Of a stretch of 38,496 bases of DNA, positions 24,730 to 33,313 are shown one piece after another. The DNA lies in contig UQNV01000018.1 of the NCBI GenBank assembly GCA_900542505.1, positions 1 to 38,496 on the forward strand. The letters are read 5' to 3'. Source of the DNA: an uncultured Alistipes sp. Lineage in GTDB: Bacteria; Bacteroidota; Bacteroidia; Bacteroidales; Rikenellaceae. A program made the position numbers and the translations under genes. How positions within the stretch are numbered: position 1 is the first letter of the stretch; every line of letters starts with the position of its first letter. The notes under the pieces were generated by a model, which was not told where the DNA came from, ran no database searches, and saw only the letters and a list, made by a program, of their open reading frames with translations.

Positions 24730-25563
24730 TTATCGCGTTTTTTCCTCGCCCGGAAGGCTATTTTTCAAAAAATAGGTCTTTTTGCGTATGAACTCCACCT
24801 GCTCGCGCAGCGAGCCCGCGTCCTGAAGTTCCGACGTGGAGATGGGCTTGCCGAAGAGGATGCGGAAGTGTTTGCCCCCCTGCGAGAACATCTCGTCGGG
24901 CAGCCAGAGCATCTCGATGTTGAACTTGACGCCCAGCGCCTTGCGCAGCGAGGCCACGCGGTAGAAGAAGTTCGACAGCTCGCCCTCGACGAAGACCGGG
25001 ACAATCTGCCGCTGCGAGGCGTAGGCCTTCTTCAGGAAGTTGACCTTCCACGGCAGGTCGGTCACCTCGCCCCCGATGCGGCGCGAGCACAACCCGGCGG
25101 GAAAGGTCAGAATCGGGCGGTCGCCGAAGAGCTCCTCCTCGAACCGCCGGGCATAGGCGGCGCTCTGCGCCCCGTGCTTGTTGACCGGAATCCAGAGCGG
25201 ACGCAGCGGCTCGAGGTGCATGAGCAGGTCGTTGACCACCACGCGCGCATCGCCGAAGCGGCCGATGAGCTCGTCGGCCAGCATCATGCCGTCCATCCCG
25301 CCGAAGGGATGGTTCGAGACGAAGAGGTAGCGGCCCGCGGGGTCGAGCTCTCCGAGCCCCTCCGAGGAGTAGGTGACGCCCCACGTCCGGAAGCAGGCGC
25401 GGATGAACTCCTGCGGCGGGAGGTCCCAGAAGGTGCGCAGGATGTAGTTGATGTCCTCTTCGTGGATGGTACGGCGCAGCCAGCGCACGACGAAGCCGGG
25501 AAGACGGCGGGCAAGACCCGGTGCTTTTTCCGCAAGCACGCGGGCTATGTCGATTTCGGGCAT
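24730..25563 (-). CDS. glsA: PlsC-like O-acyltransferase (probable GlsA, glycine-lipid synthesis)
   Basis: Lysophospholipid acyltransferase-fold protein of 277 residues from the ATG at 25563. Acyltransferase block I is present as NHPFGGMDG (His85, Asp91), with five residues between His and Asp rather than the canonical four. Block III reads FPAGLCSRR in place of FPEGTRS, and VPVFVEGE resembles block IV. In Bacteroides, GlsA esterifies the 3-hydroxyl of N-acylglycine made by GlsB; adjacency to the OlsB-like gene supports that role. A general phospholipid acyltransferase is the alternative. The frame is open up to 25926, but the upstream part overlaps the divergent rsmH gene and looks spurious. 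Confidence 0.68.
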   Translation of the reverse strand: MPEIDIARVLAEKAPGLARRLPGFVVRWLRRTIHEEDINYILRTFWDLPPQEFIRACFRTWGVTYSSEGLGELDPAGRYLFVSNHPFGGMDGMMLADELIGRFGDARVVVNDLLMHLEPLRPLWIPVNKHGAQSAAYARRFEEELFGDRPILTFPAGLCSRRIGGEVTDLPWKVNFLKKAYASQRQIVPVFVEGELSNFFYRVASLRKALGVKFNIEMLWLPDEMFSQGGKHFRILFGKPISTSELQDAGSLREQVEFIRKKTYFLKNSLPGEEKTR

Positions 25564-25732
25564 TTCGGTCTCTGTTTTCGGTGCTCCCCCGCCCCGTATC
25601 GGCAGCCGGCGGCGCGGAGCCGAAGGCAGGGACGCCCTCCCGGCCTGCGGGACAACGGCATGCGCGGCCCGGCGCTCGCAGCCGGAAACGGGCCCCGCCG
25701 GGGTTCCCGGCGGGAGGGGAAAATTATATCCG

Positions 25733-25740
25733 CAAAGATA
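25733..25740 (-). promoter_or_regulatory. Putative -7 element of glsA promoter
   Basis: Minus strand TATCTTTG matches TAnnTTTG and equals the kbl element. It lies 170 bp upstream of the glsA ATG, leaving a long GC-rich leader. Confidence 0.5.
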
Positions 25741-25763
25741 AACATTCTTCGGGAAAAAGTCGC

Positions 25764-25771
25764 TAACTTTA
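25764..25771 (+). promoter_or_regulatory. Candidate -7 element of the dcw cluster
   Basis: TAACTTTA matches TAnnTTTG at seven of eight positions, 22 bp before the rsmH ATG. It lies about 25 bp from the divergent glsA element, so the two promoters share one short AT-rich control region. Confidence 0.45.
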
Positions 25772-25793
25772 CACCCAAATCGACTTTGCTGAA

Positions 25794-26741
25794 ATGGCTG
25801 CTCCGGAATACCACGTACCCGTACTGCTCGAAGAGTCCGTCGGGCTGCTCGACATCGACCCTCGAGGCACCTATGCCGACCTGACCTTCGGCGGCGGAGG
25901 CCACTCGCGCCGCATCCTCGCCGCACTGGGGCCCGAAGGGCGTCTCTACGCCTTCGACCAGGACAGCGACACGCGCGCCAACTGCCCCGACGACGCCCGT
26001 TTCCACTACGTCGAGAGCAACTTCCGCTTCCTGCGCGGGGCGCTGCGGCTGCGCGGCGTCGGGCAGGTCGACGGCATTCTGGCCGACCTCGGGGTCTCGT
26101 CGCACCACTTCGACGCCCTCGAACGGGGCTTCTCGTTCCGCGGCGAGGCGCCGCTCGACATGCGGATGAACCAGCGCGGCCGGCTGACGGCCGCCGACGT
26201 GGTCAACGGCTACACCAACGCCGAACTGACGCGCGTGCTGCGCGACTGGGGCGAGCTGGAGACCCCCTGGAAAATCGCCAACTGCATCGAACGGGCCCGC
26301 ACCGCGGAGCCCGTCCGCACCACCGCGCAGCTGGTCGAGGCCGTACGCCCCTGCACCCCCCGCAAGGAGGAGGCGAAGTTCCTCACCAAGCTCTTCCAGG
26401 CGCTCCGCATCGAGGTCAACGGCGAGATGGAGGCGCTCAAGATGGCGCTCGAGCAAAGCCTCAAGGTGCTGCGCCCGGGCGGGCGGCTGGTGGTCATCTC
26501 CTACCACTCGCTCGAGGACCGGCTGGTGAAGAACTTCATGCGCAGCGGCAATTTCGAGGGGCGCATCGAGAAGGACTTCTTCGGACGGAGCCAGACCCCC
26601 TTCGAGACGCTCACGCGCAAGGCGGTGGTCCCCTCCGGGGAGGAACTGGAGCGCAACCCCCGGTCGCGTTCGGCCCGGCTGCGGGCGGCCGTCAAGCGCG
26701 AAATGCCCGCCGGCGAGGCCGACACCCCGCGGAAACGGTAG
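25794..26741 (+). CDS. rsmH: 16S rRNA (cytosine1402-N4)-methyltransferase RsmH
   Basis: Methylates N4 of C1402 in 16S rRNA using SAM; formerly MraW. The 315-residue protein shows HVPVLLEESVGLL, the SAM motif FGGGGHSRRIL, FDQDSD, ILADLGVSSHHFD and the late motif VVISYHSLEDRLVK. Length is normal. It is the first gene of the division/cell-wall cluster here. mraZ, which usually precedes it, is absent: the next gene upstream is the divergent glsA. The short 18-22 nt leader follows a near-consensus -7 element. Confidence 0.97.
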   Translation: MAAPEYHVPVLLEESVGLLDIDPRGTYADLTFGGGGHSRRILAALGPEGRLYAFDQDSDTRANCPDDARFHYVESNFRFLRGALRLRGVGQVDGILADLGVSSHHFDALERGFSFRGEAPLDMRMNQRGRLTAADVVNGYTNAELTRVLRDWGELETPWKIANCIERARTAEPVRTTAQLVEAVRPCTPRKEEAKFLTKLFQALRIEVNGEMEALKMALEQSLKVLRPGGRLVVISYHSLEDRLVKNFMRSGNFEGRIEKDFFGRSQTPFETLTRKAVVPSGEELERNPRSRSARLRAAVKREMPAGEADTPRKR

Positions 26742-26804
26742 GCAAAAGAAAAACGACAAACCGACAACGACAGACAACCGATAACCGGAAAACAACCCGA
26801 CACG

Positions 26805-27314
26805 ATGCAGGACCACGAATTCGACCCCATAACCCCCGAGGAGCTCGCCGAACGCGAGCGCGAGGCGGAGCTTGCCCGCAAGATTCGCCGGGAGGTGGTG
26901 CGCATCCAGCGGGGCGAAGCCGACGACGAACTGCGCGAGGATGCCGAGCGCGAAGAGGCCGAACGCCGCGAACGCGAGGAGGCCGAAGAGCGCGAGCGCA
27001 AGCGGGCCTCGAGCACCTTCCGGCAGCTCATATCGGGCACCATCCTCCTGCGCAAGGAGGCCTCGGAGGCCTATCCCTACCTGCTCTGCATCGCGGGGAT
27101 GTTCTTCCTGAGCATCGTGGTGATGTTCTGGTCGCTCCACCTCGACCGCCGCTACTCGCGCCTGGAGCGCGAGGTGCAGATGCTGCGCGAACGTTCCGTG
27201 CGGCTGCAGCAGCAGCGCTACCGCGTGACGACCCATTCGGCCGTGGCCGAGGAGCTCCGCGCCCGCGGCATCGAACTCTACGACCCCGTCGTTCCGGGGG
27301 AAATCATCGAATAG
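26805..27314 (+). CDS. FtsL-like cell division protein
   Basis: 169-residue bitopic membrane protein in the ftsL position between rsmH and ftsI. A long cytoplasmic stretch of alternating Glu/Arg (about 12-68) probably forms a charged helix. One membrane segment (about 91-110) is followed by a leucine/arginine heptad coiled coil (about 112-140; RYSRLEREVQMLRERSVRLQ) and a short C-terminus. FtsL proteins are poorly conserved, so the call rests on topology and position. FtsL forms the FtsQLB complex that activates FtsWI in division. The charged cytoplasmic part is longer than in E. coli FtsL. The stop is 6 bp before ftsI. Confidence 0.85.
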   Translation: MQDHEFDPITPEELAEREREAELARKIRREVVRIQRGEADDELREDAEREEAERREREEAEERERKRASSTFRQLISGTILLRKEASEAYPYLLCIAGMFFLSIVVMFWSLHLDRRYSRLEREVQMLRERSVRLQQQRYRVTTHSAVAEELRARGIELYDPVVPGEIIE

Positions 27315-27320
27315 CCGGCC

Positions 27321-29585
27321 ATGAAGAAAGAGGTACACTCCCCCATCAAGAAGGACATCCTGCTGCGGGTCCGGCTGCTCTACGCATGCTTCATCATCGT
27401 GGCGGCCGTCGTGCTGCTGCGCCTTGTCTGGGTGCAGCTCTTCAGCCGCGAGGTGGCCTACAACGCCGACCGGCTCGCCAGCCGCATCTTCACCGAAGAG
27501 GTCATCCCCGCCCAGCGGGGCAGCATCCTCGCCCGCAACGGCGAGCCGCTGGCCACCTCGATTTTCCGCTACCAGGCTGCATTCGACTTCGGCAGCCCGG
27601 GCCTCGACTCGCTGAAGACCTTCCACGAACAGAGCGACTCGCTGGCCAAGCTGCTCGCCGCCTTCTTCCGCGACAAGCCCGCCTCGGAGTACCGCCGCTT
27701 CTTCCGCGCCGAACATGCGAAACGATACCGGCTCGTCAATGGCCGCGACACCACCTACCACCGCTCCGAGGGCTTCCTGGGGCGCCTCATCGACCGGCTG
27801 CGGGGCGAGGAGTTCATCACGCGCCGCATCTACGACACGCTGCGCGACCACACCCCCGTCAACATCTTCCCGCGCGAGGTCGACCGCGCCGAATGGGAGA
27901 CGTTGCGCCGCTACCCGCTGCTCAACTGGAACATGGGCATGGTCTACAACCTGGTCGAGCGCGACGAGCGCATCTATCCCCAGGGCGAGCTGGCCCGCCG
28001 TACGGTCGGCCTGACGGGCGACCGAGGCAACTACGGCATCGAGGACGCCTACCGCGAGGAGCTGGCCGGACGCCCCGGAAAGGCGGTGCGGCAGCGCATC
28101 GCCCGCGGCTTCTACGGCCGCGTGGCCGGCAAGGGCAACGAGGAGCCGCTCGACGGCGCCGACGTGGTGACGACGCTCGACCTCGACCTGCAGGACGTGG
28201 CCGACAAGGCGCTGCGCCGGCAGCTCGAGGCGCAGAACGCCATCTGGGGGACGACCATCGTCATGGAGACCCGCACGGGCGAGATTCTGGCCATGGCCAA
28301 CCTCGGCCGCACGGGAAGCGAGGGGAGCTTCGCCGAGCGCGAGAACTACGCCCTGGGACGCAGCATGGAGCCCGGCTCGACCTTCAAGCTCGCCTCGATG
28401 CTGCTGCTGCTCGACGACGCCGGCATGTCGCCCGACACGGAGTACGACACCCACAACGGCGACCCCGTGACGGTGGGCCCGGCCCGCAACATCCGCGACT
28501 CGCACCGGGGCGACCACGTCATCGACTTCCGCCGTGCGGTGGCCTCGTCGTCGAACGTCTACTTCGCCAAGGCCATCTGGGAGCGCTACGGCGCCACGGG
28601 CAAGAAGATGGACTACAGCAACTTCCTCCACGAACAGCTCCACCTGGGACAGACCGTCGGGCTGGAGCGGCTGGGCGAGCGCAAGCCCTCCATCACGCGC
28701 GACTGGAAGGTGCCCGACCCGGGCGTGATGCTCGTCAAGATGAGCTACGGCTACCGCGTGCGGCTGGCTCCCATCCAGATGCTCACCTTCTACAACGCCA
28801 TCGCCAACGGCGGCAAGATGATTTCGCCGGTGCTCGTGCGCGAGTTGCGGCGGGGCGACGAAGTGGTGCACCGCTTCGGAAGCGAGACCATCGAGAGCCG
28901 CATCTGCTCGCACGGGACGCTGCGCGAGGTGACGCGCGACCTCGAGGAGGTCTGCCGCACGGGTACGGCCAGCCTCTATTTCCGCGACTCGACGCGCTAC
29001 CGCGTGGCCGCCAAGACCGGCACGGCGCAGATTACCGACAGCCGCATGGGGGGACGCTACTACCTGGGCTCGATGATTGCCTTCTTCCCCTCGGACGACC
29101 CCCGATATACGGTGCTGACCACCATCGAGACCCGCGCCCAGCCGGGCAAGGCCTACTACGGCGGACCGCTGGCCGGTCCGGTCGTCAAGCGGATGGTCGA
29201 CTACATCTCGAACCGCGAGCAGGAGTGGCACGGCCGCGTGGAGCAGAGCGGCGAACGGCACTATCCCGAGCATATCAAGGGGGGCAGCATCGAGCAGATG
29301 CGCGAGGTGGCCGGCGAACTGGCGCGCAACGTCCGCAGCGAGAGCCGCCGCGGCTGGGGCCGCGCGACGGTCGACAGCACGGCGCGCGTGACCATCGAGA
29401 CGCTCTCCGAGAAGCGCAACGCCATGCCCGACGTACGGGGCATGGGACTCAAGGATGCGCTCTTCGTGCTCGAGTCGCACGGGCTGCGCGTCGCCTTCAC
29501 GGGCGAGGGTTCGGTCCGCCGGCAGAGCATCCCGCCGGGGGCTCCCGTCTCGCCGGGAGCGACGGTCTCCATCACGCTCCGGTAG
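27321..29585 (+). CDS. ftsI: Septal peptidoglycan transpeptidase FtsI (PBP3) with C-terminal PASTA
   Basis: Class B penicillin-binding protein, 754 residues. A membrane anchor (about 12-36) is followed by the pedestal domain (VIPAQRGSILARNG near 60) and the transpeptidase domain with STFK (active Ser353, Lys356), SSN (410-412) and KTGTA (565-569). A single PASTA domain closes the protein (about 690-754). Cross-links septal peptidoglycan and is the target of beta-lactams. The position between ftsL and murE identifies it as FtsI rather than the elongation enzyme. The C-terminal PASTA is reminiscent of Gram-positive PBP2x and appears in other Bacteroidota FtsI to my knowledge. Confidence 0.96.
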   Translation: MKKEVHSPIKKDILLRVRLLYACFIIVAAVVLLRLVWVQLFSREVAYNADRLASRIFTEEVIPAQRGSILARNGEPLATSIFRYQAAFDFGSPGLDSLKTFHEQSDSLAKLLAAFFRDKPASEYRRFFRAEHAKRYRLVNGRDTTYHRSEGFLGRLIDRLRGEEFITRRIYDTLRDHTPVNIFPREVDRAEWETLRRYPLLNWNMGMVYNLVERDERIYPQGELARRTVGLTGDRGNYGIEDAYREELAGRPGKAVRQRIARGFYGRVAGKGNEEPLDGADVVTTLDLDLQDVADKALRRQLEAQNAIWGTTIVMETRTGEILAMANLGRTGSEGSFAERENYALGRSMEPGSTFKLASMLLLLDDAGMSPDTEYDTHNGDPVTVGPARNIRDSHRGDHVIDFRRAVASSSNVYFAKAIWERYGATGKKMDYSNFLHEQLHLGQTVGLERLGERKPSITRDWKVPDPGVMLVKMSYGYRVRLAPIQMLTFYNAIANGGKMISPVLVRELRRGDEVVHRFGSETIESRICSHGTLREVTRDLEEVCRTGTASLYFRDSTRYRVAAKTGTAQITDSRMGGRYYLGSMIAFFPSDDPRYTVLTTIETRAQPGKAYYGGPLAGPVVKRMVDYISNREQEWHGRVEQSGERHYPEHIKGGSIEQMREVAGELARNVRSESRRGWGRATVDSTARVTIETLSEKRNAMPDVRGMGLKDALFVLESHGLRVAFTGEGSVRRQSIPPGAPVSPGATVSITLR

Positions 29586-29741
29586 CGGCCGAATGCGAAA
29601 TTCCCCTGACGGCGGGATGACGCCGGGCCGAGAATGATGCATGGCGGCGGAATGATTCGGAGCCCCGGGATGATTCAGGCCCGCAGGGCGGAAGAGACCC
29701 GCCGAGAACAAGGATTTGTCAGAAAACAACAGAGATACGCA

Positions 29742-31208
29742 ATGAAACGTTTGGAAGAACTTTTGCACGACATAGCCGTCGAGGAGCTGGCAGGGCCCCG
29801 CGACGCCGCAATCGAGGCACTCGTCTTCGACTCGCGTGCCGTCGGGCAGGGCAGCTGCTTCTTCGCCATCCCCGGCACGCAGTGCGACGGGCACGACTTC
29901 ATCGCCGCGGCACTCGCCGCCGGCGCCTCGGCCGTCGTCTGCGAGCGCATGCCCGCCGAGCGGCCCGAAGGGGTCGCCTTCGTACGCGTGAAGGACGCCC
30001 ACGGCGCACTGGCCGATGCGGCGGCGGCCTTCTACGGCCACCCGAGCCGCTCGCTGAAGCTCGTCGGCGTGACGGGCACCAACGGCAAGACCACCACCGC
30101 CACGCTGCTCTACGACCTGGTGCGGGCGCTCGGCTACCGCGCCGGACTCATCTCGACGGTGGTCTACCGCATCGACGAGGAGTGCATCGAATCGACCCAC
30201 ACCACGCCCGACCCCGTGCGGCTCAACGCCATGCTGCGCCGCATGGTCGACGCCGGCTGCGACTACTGCTTCATGGAGTGCTCGTCGCACGCCATCGTCC
30301 AGGAGCGGACGCGCGGGCTCGACTTCGCCGGAGGACTCTTCACCAACATCACCCACGACCACCTCGACTACCACAAGACCTTCGCCGAGTACATCCGCGC
30401 CAAGAAGCTCTTCTTCGACCGGCTGCCGCGCGGCTCCTTCGCGCTGACCAACGCCGACGACCGCAACGGCGCGGTGATGCTCCAGAACACCGCCGCCCGG
30501 AAGTTCTCCTACTCGCTGCGCTCGATGGCCGACTTCCGGGCCAAAATCCTCGAGCAGCACCCCGACGGCATGCTGCTGCGCATCGACGGCAGCGAGGTGT
30601 GGGTCGGGTTCCTCGGACGCTTCAACGCCAGCAACCTGCTGGCCGTCTACGGCACGGCGCGCCTGCTGGGATTCGACCGCGAGGAGGTGCTGCGCGCGAT
30701 GAGCGCCCTGCACCCCGTGAGCGGCCGGCTGGAGTTCATCCGCGCCGCCAACGGCACCACCGCCGTGGTGGACTACGCCCACACGCCCGACGCTCTGGAG
30801 AACGTGCTCCAGACGCTCGGCGAGGTGCGCCGCCCCGCACAGCAGCTCATCGTCGTCTGCGGCTGCGGCGGCGACCGCGACCGCACGAAGCGGCCCGAGA
30901 TGGCGCAGATTGCCGTCAAGTACGCCTCGACGGCCATCTTCACCTCGGACAACCCGCGCCACGAATCGCCCGAGGCGATTCTCGACGAGATGGTCGCCGG
31001 ACTGCAGCCCGGCGACCGATACCTGCGCATCACCGACCGCGCCGAGGCCATCCGCACGGCCGTGATGCTCGCCGCTCCGGGCGACCTGCTGCTCGTGGCC
31101 GGCAAGGGACACGAGACCTACCAGATTGTGGGCGACGAGCGCCACCACTTCGACGACCGCGAGGAGCTGCGCCGCAACTTCGCGGCGCTCGCCGCTCCGG
31201 CAAGGTAG
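29742..31208 (+). CDS. murE: UDP-MurNAc-L-Ala-D-Glu:meso-diaminopimelate ligase MurE
   Basis: Cytosolic Mur ligase that adds the third residue of the peptidoglycan stem. The 488-residue protein (ATG at 29742, MKRLEELLHD) has the ATP loop TGTNGKTTTA (about 111-120, Lys116), THTTPDP, NITHDHLDYH with the carbamylated-lysine region, and DNPR at 403-406. DNPR is the recognised signature for meso-diaminopimelate over lysine. The frame extends back to 29634, but the extra 36 residues are unconserved in appearance, and ATG with the A-rich leader at 29742 fits better. The 156-bp gap from ftsI has no visible terminator. Confidence 0.97.
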   Translation: MKRLEELLHDIAVEELAGPRDAAIEALVFDSRAVGQGSCFFAIPGTQCDGHDFIAAALAAGASAVVCERMPAERPEGVAFVRVKDAHGALADAAAAFYGHPSRSLKLVGVTGTNGKTTTATLLYDLVRALGYRAGLISTVVYRIDEECIESTHTTPDPVRLNAMLRRMVDAGCDYCFMECSSHAIVQERTRGLDFAGGLFTNITHDHLDYHKTFAEYIRAKKLFFDRLPRGSFALTNADDRNGAVMLQNTAARKFSYSLRSMADFRAKILEQHPDGMLLRIDGSEVWVGFLGRFNASNLLAVYGTARLLGFDREEVLRAMSALHPVSGRLEFIRAANGTTAVVDYAHTPDALENVLQTLGEVRRPAQQLIVVCGCGGDRDRTKRPEMAQIAVKYASTAIFTSDNPRHESPEAILDEMVAGLQPGDRYLRITDRAEAIRTAVMLAAPGDLLLVAGKGHETYQIVGDERHHFDDREELRRNFAALAAPAR

Positions 31209-31340
31209 CCCCCGCCACGCGAAGCGGCCCCGACCTCCGGCCTTCGGCCGCCGAAGACCGTGCGCGGCCCCCGGAGCCCCGCCCGCGGCAAAATACGAAA
31301 AACAGAGAACAACGACACACGACAAGAGAAACGACTATCC

Positions 31341-32585
31341 ATGCTTTACCATCTTTTCCAATACCTCGACCATGCGTACGACTTCCCGGGCTCGGGCATG
31401 TTCCAGTACCTCTCGTTCCGGGCGGCGGCAGCCATCATCCTCGCGCTGCTCATCGTCATCATCTTCGGACGCCGCATCATCGACTTCCTGCGCCGCAAGC
31501 AAATCGGCGAGGATATCCGCGACCTGGGACTCGAAGGACAGCTCCAGAAGCGCGGCACCCCGACCATGGGCGGAGTCATCATCCTGCTGGCCATCCTGGT
31601 CCCCACGCTGCTGGTGGGCAAGCTCGACAACATCTACATCCGGCTGATGCTCGTCTCGACGCTCTGGCTGGGCTTCATCGGCGGCCTGGACGACTACATC
31701 AAGGTCTTCCGCCACAACAAGGAGGGGCTCAAGGGACGCTTCAAGATTGTGGGACAGGTCGGTCTGGGCATCATCGTCGGCACTACGATGTGGCTCTCGC
31801 AGGATATCGTCGTGCGCGAGAAGGTCGTGCAGCCCGTCGACACGCTCATCGTCGAGCAGGACGGCACCGTGGTGCAGGATGTCCGCCACAACGTGGTGCT
31901 CAGCTCCGAAAGCAGCAAGACCACCAAGACCACCATCCCCTTCATCAAGAACAACGAGCTCGACTACGCCTGGCTCACCGGAGGCAACGAGACGGCCGCC
32001 TGGCTGCTCTACGTCTTCGTGGCCATCTTCGTCATCACGGCCGTATCGAACGGCGCCAACCTCACCGACGGTCTCGACGGCCTGGCCACGGGCGTCTCGG
32101 CGCCGATTGTCGCCGTGCTGGGCGTGCTGGCCTACCTTTCGGGCCATATCGTCTATGCCGACTACCTCAACATCATGTACATCCCCGGCGCCGGCGAGCT
32201 GACGGTCTTCGCCGCCGCCTTCCTCGGAGCGCTCATCGGCTTCCTCTGGTACAACTCCTTCCCGGCGCAGATTTTCATGGGCGACACCGGCTCGCTCTCC
32301 ATCGGAGGCATCATCGCCGTCTTCGCCCTCTGCATCCGCAAGGAGCTGCTGCTGCCGCTGCTCTGCGGCGTCTTCCTGGTCGAGAGCCTCTCGGTAATGC
32401 TCCAGGTATCCTACTTCAAGTACACCAAGCGCCGCTACGGCGAGGGGCGCCGCATCCTGCTCATGTCGCCGCTGCACCACCACTACCAGAAGAAGGAGAT
32501 TTTCGAGACGAAGATTGTCGTCCGCTTCTGGATTATCTCGCTGCTGCTGGCGGCCATCACGCTCGTGACGCTCAAAATCCGATAA
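31341..32585 (+). CDS. mraY: Phospho-MurNAc-pentapeptide transferase MraY
   Basis: Integral membrane enzyme that forms lipid I from UDP-MurNAc-pentapeptide and undecaprenyl phosphate. The 414-residue protein has about ten membrane segments. GGLDDYIK (Asp117, Asp118) holds the catalytic aspartates; [10 protein letters not shown], the [12 protein letters not shown] loop and LHHHYQKK near the C-terminus are diagnostic. A hydrophilic insert at about 160-220 makes it longer than E. coli MraY (360 residues); I believe this insert is typical of Bacteroidota. ATG at 31341 is chosen over longer frame starts. The A-rich upstream sequence resembles other ribosome-binding regions here. Confidence 0.97.
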   Translation: MLYHLFQYLDHAYDFPGSGMFQYLSFRAAAAIILALLIVIIFGRRIIDFLRRKQIGEDIRDLGLEGQLQKRGTPTMGGVIILLAILVPTLLVGKLDNIYIRLMLVSTLWLGFIGGLDDYIKVFRHNKEGLKGRFKIVGQVGLGIIVGTTMWLSQDIVVREKVVQPVDTLIVEQDGTVVQDVRHNVVLSSESSKTTKTTIPFIKNNELDYAWLTGGNETAAWLLYVFVAIFVITAVSNGANLTDGLDGLATGVSAPIVAVLGVLAYLSGHIVYADYLNIMYIPGAGELTVFAAAFLGALIGFLWYNSFPAQIFMGDTGSLSIGGIIAVFALCIRKELLLPLLCGVFLVESLSVMLQVSYFKYTKRRYGEGRRILLMSPLHHHYQKKEIFETKIVVRFWIISLLLAAITLVTLKIR

Positions 32586-32605
32586 CCCCCTCAAAAAAAA
32601 GACCC

Positions 32606-33313
32606 ATGCAAAAATTATTCATCCTCCTCTCCCTGCTGCTTGCCGCCTCGTGCGGCGATGACGGACGTGCGCCCCGCATCGCGGCGGCGCTCGGGGACGC
32701 CGCACTCGACGGCGTCGAATACGCTCCGCTGCGCGGCACCCTCCGCCCCGGAGACTACATGCAGGCGGTGCCCGTCGAGGCCGGATACGATATCCCCGAC
32801 GACGGGGTGAATGTCGTGCGGCTGCTCTTCACCTCGGCCGAAGGCTACACCGAGGAGTGGTCGCTGCTGCTCTTCCCGGGCGAACGGCTCCGCATCGGAG
32901 GCCTGCTCCACGACGACGAGGGCAACGCCGAACTGGAAATCCGCGGCAGCGAACTCTACGAGGCGATGGAGCGCGAGAATGCGCCCTTCGGTCCGCAAAT
33001 CCGCCGTCTGACCACCCTCAACCGGATTGTCGAGGCGGGCGGACAGCTCGACGAGCAGCAGCAGCTCGAGCTCGACTCGCTGACGGCCTGGAACCACGCC
33101 TACCGCATCGAACGCATCCGCAACCACCCCGAATCGCCCGCAACGGCCGCCTATCTCTACGAGATGGCCCTCGAGACGGGATGCGACTCGCTCTTCCGCT
33201 CGCTCTGGGCCGGACTTCCCGCCGGGGTGTCCGAAGGCAGATACAAACCCCTCTTCGACCTGATGCGTCCCGCCGAGGCCGGGGAGACAACCACGAAAAA
33301 CACCACGTTATGA
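32606..33313 (+). CDS. Small lipoprotein inserted between mraY and murD (DUF4369-like)
   Basis: 235-residue predicted lipoprotein: hydrophobic N-terminus MQKLFILLSLLLAAS and lipid cysteine Cys16 followed by GDDG, an acidic context like the Bacteroidota surface-export signal. The rest has beta-rich segments (VVRLLFTS, LLLFPGERLRIGG, ELEIRGSELYEAM) then helices with RIRNHPESPATAAYLYEMAL. This order resembles the DUF4369 domain that precedes AhpC/TSA thioredoxin domains in Bacteroidota lipoproteins, but no thioredoxin domain follows. Its stop overlaps the murD start by ATGA (33310-33313), so translation is probably coupled. It is not a standard dcw gene. The domain call is from pattern memory; the function is unknown. 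Confidence 0.82.
   Translation: MQKLFILLSLLLAASCGDDGRAPRIAAALGDAALDGVEYAPLRGTLRPGDYMQAVPVEAGYDIPDDGVNVVRLLFTSAEGYTEEWSLLLFPGERLRIGGLLHDDEGNAELEIRGSELYEAMERENAPFGPQIRRLTTLNRIVEAGGQLDEQQQLELDSLTAWNHAYRIERIRNHPESPATAAYLYEMALETGCDSLFRSLWAGLPAGVSEGRYKPLFDLMRPAEAGETTTKNTTL

Noticed and set aside
25564..25926. N-terminal extension of the PlsC-like protein
   Set aside because: It would overlap the first part of rsmH in antisense and cross both promoters; the sequence is Arg/Gly-rich without conserved character.
25545..31325. A 1926-codon open frame on the minus strand, antisense to rsmH-murE
   Set aside because: It mirrors the codon structure of the plus-strand genes (third positions G/C leave few stops on the opposite strand), has no recognisable domain, and the plus-strand genes are unambiguous.
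29882..33313. A 1143-codon plus-strand open frame running through murE, mraY and the lipoprotein gene
   Set aside because: Only the last 235 codons (from 32606) look like protein, with a lipoprotein signal; the rest is out of frame with murE and mraY and is Arg/Ala/Pro-rich noise.
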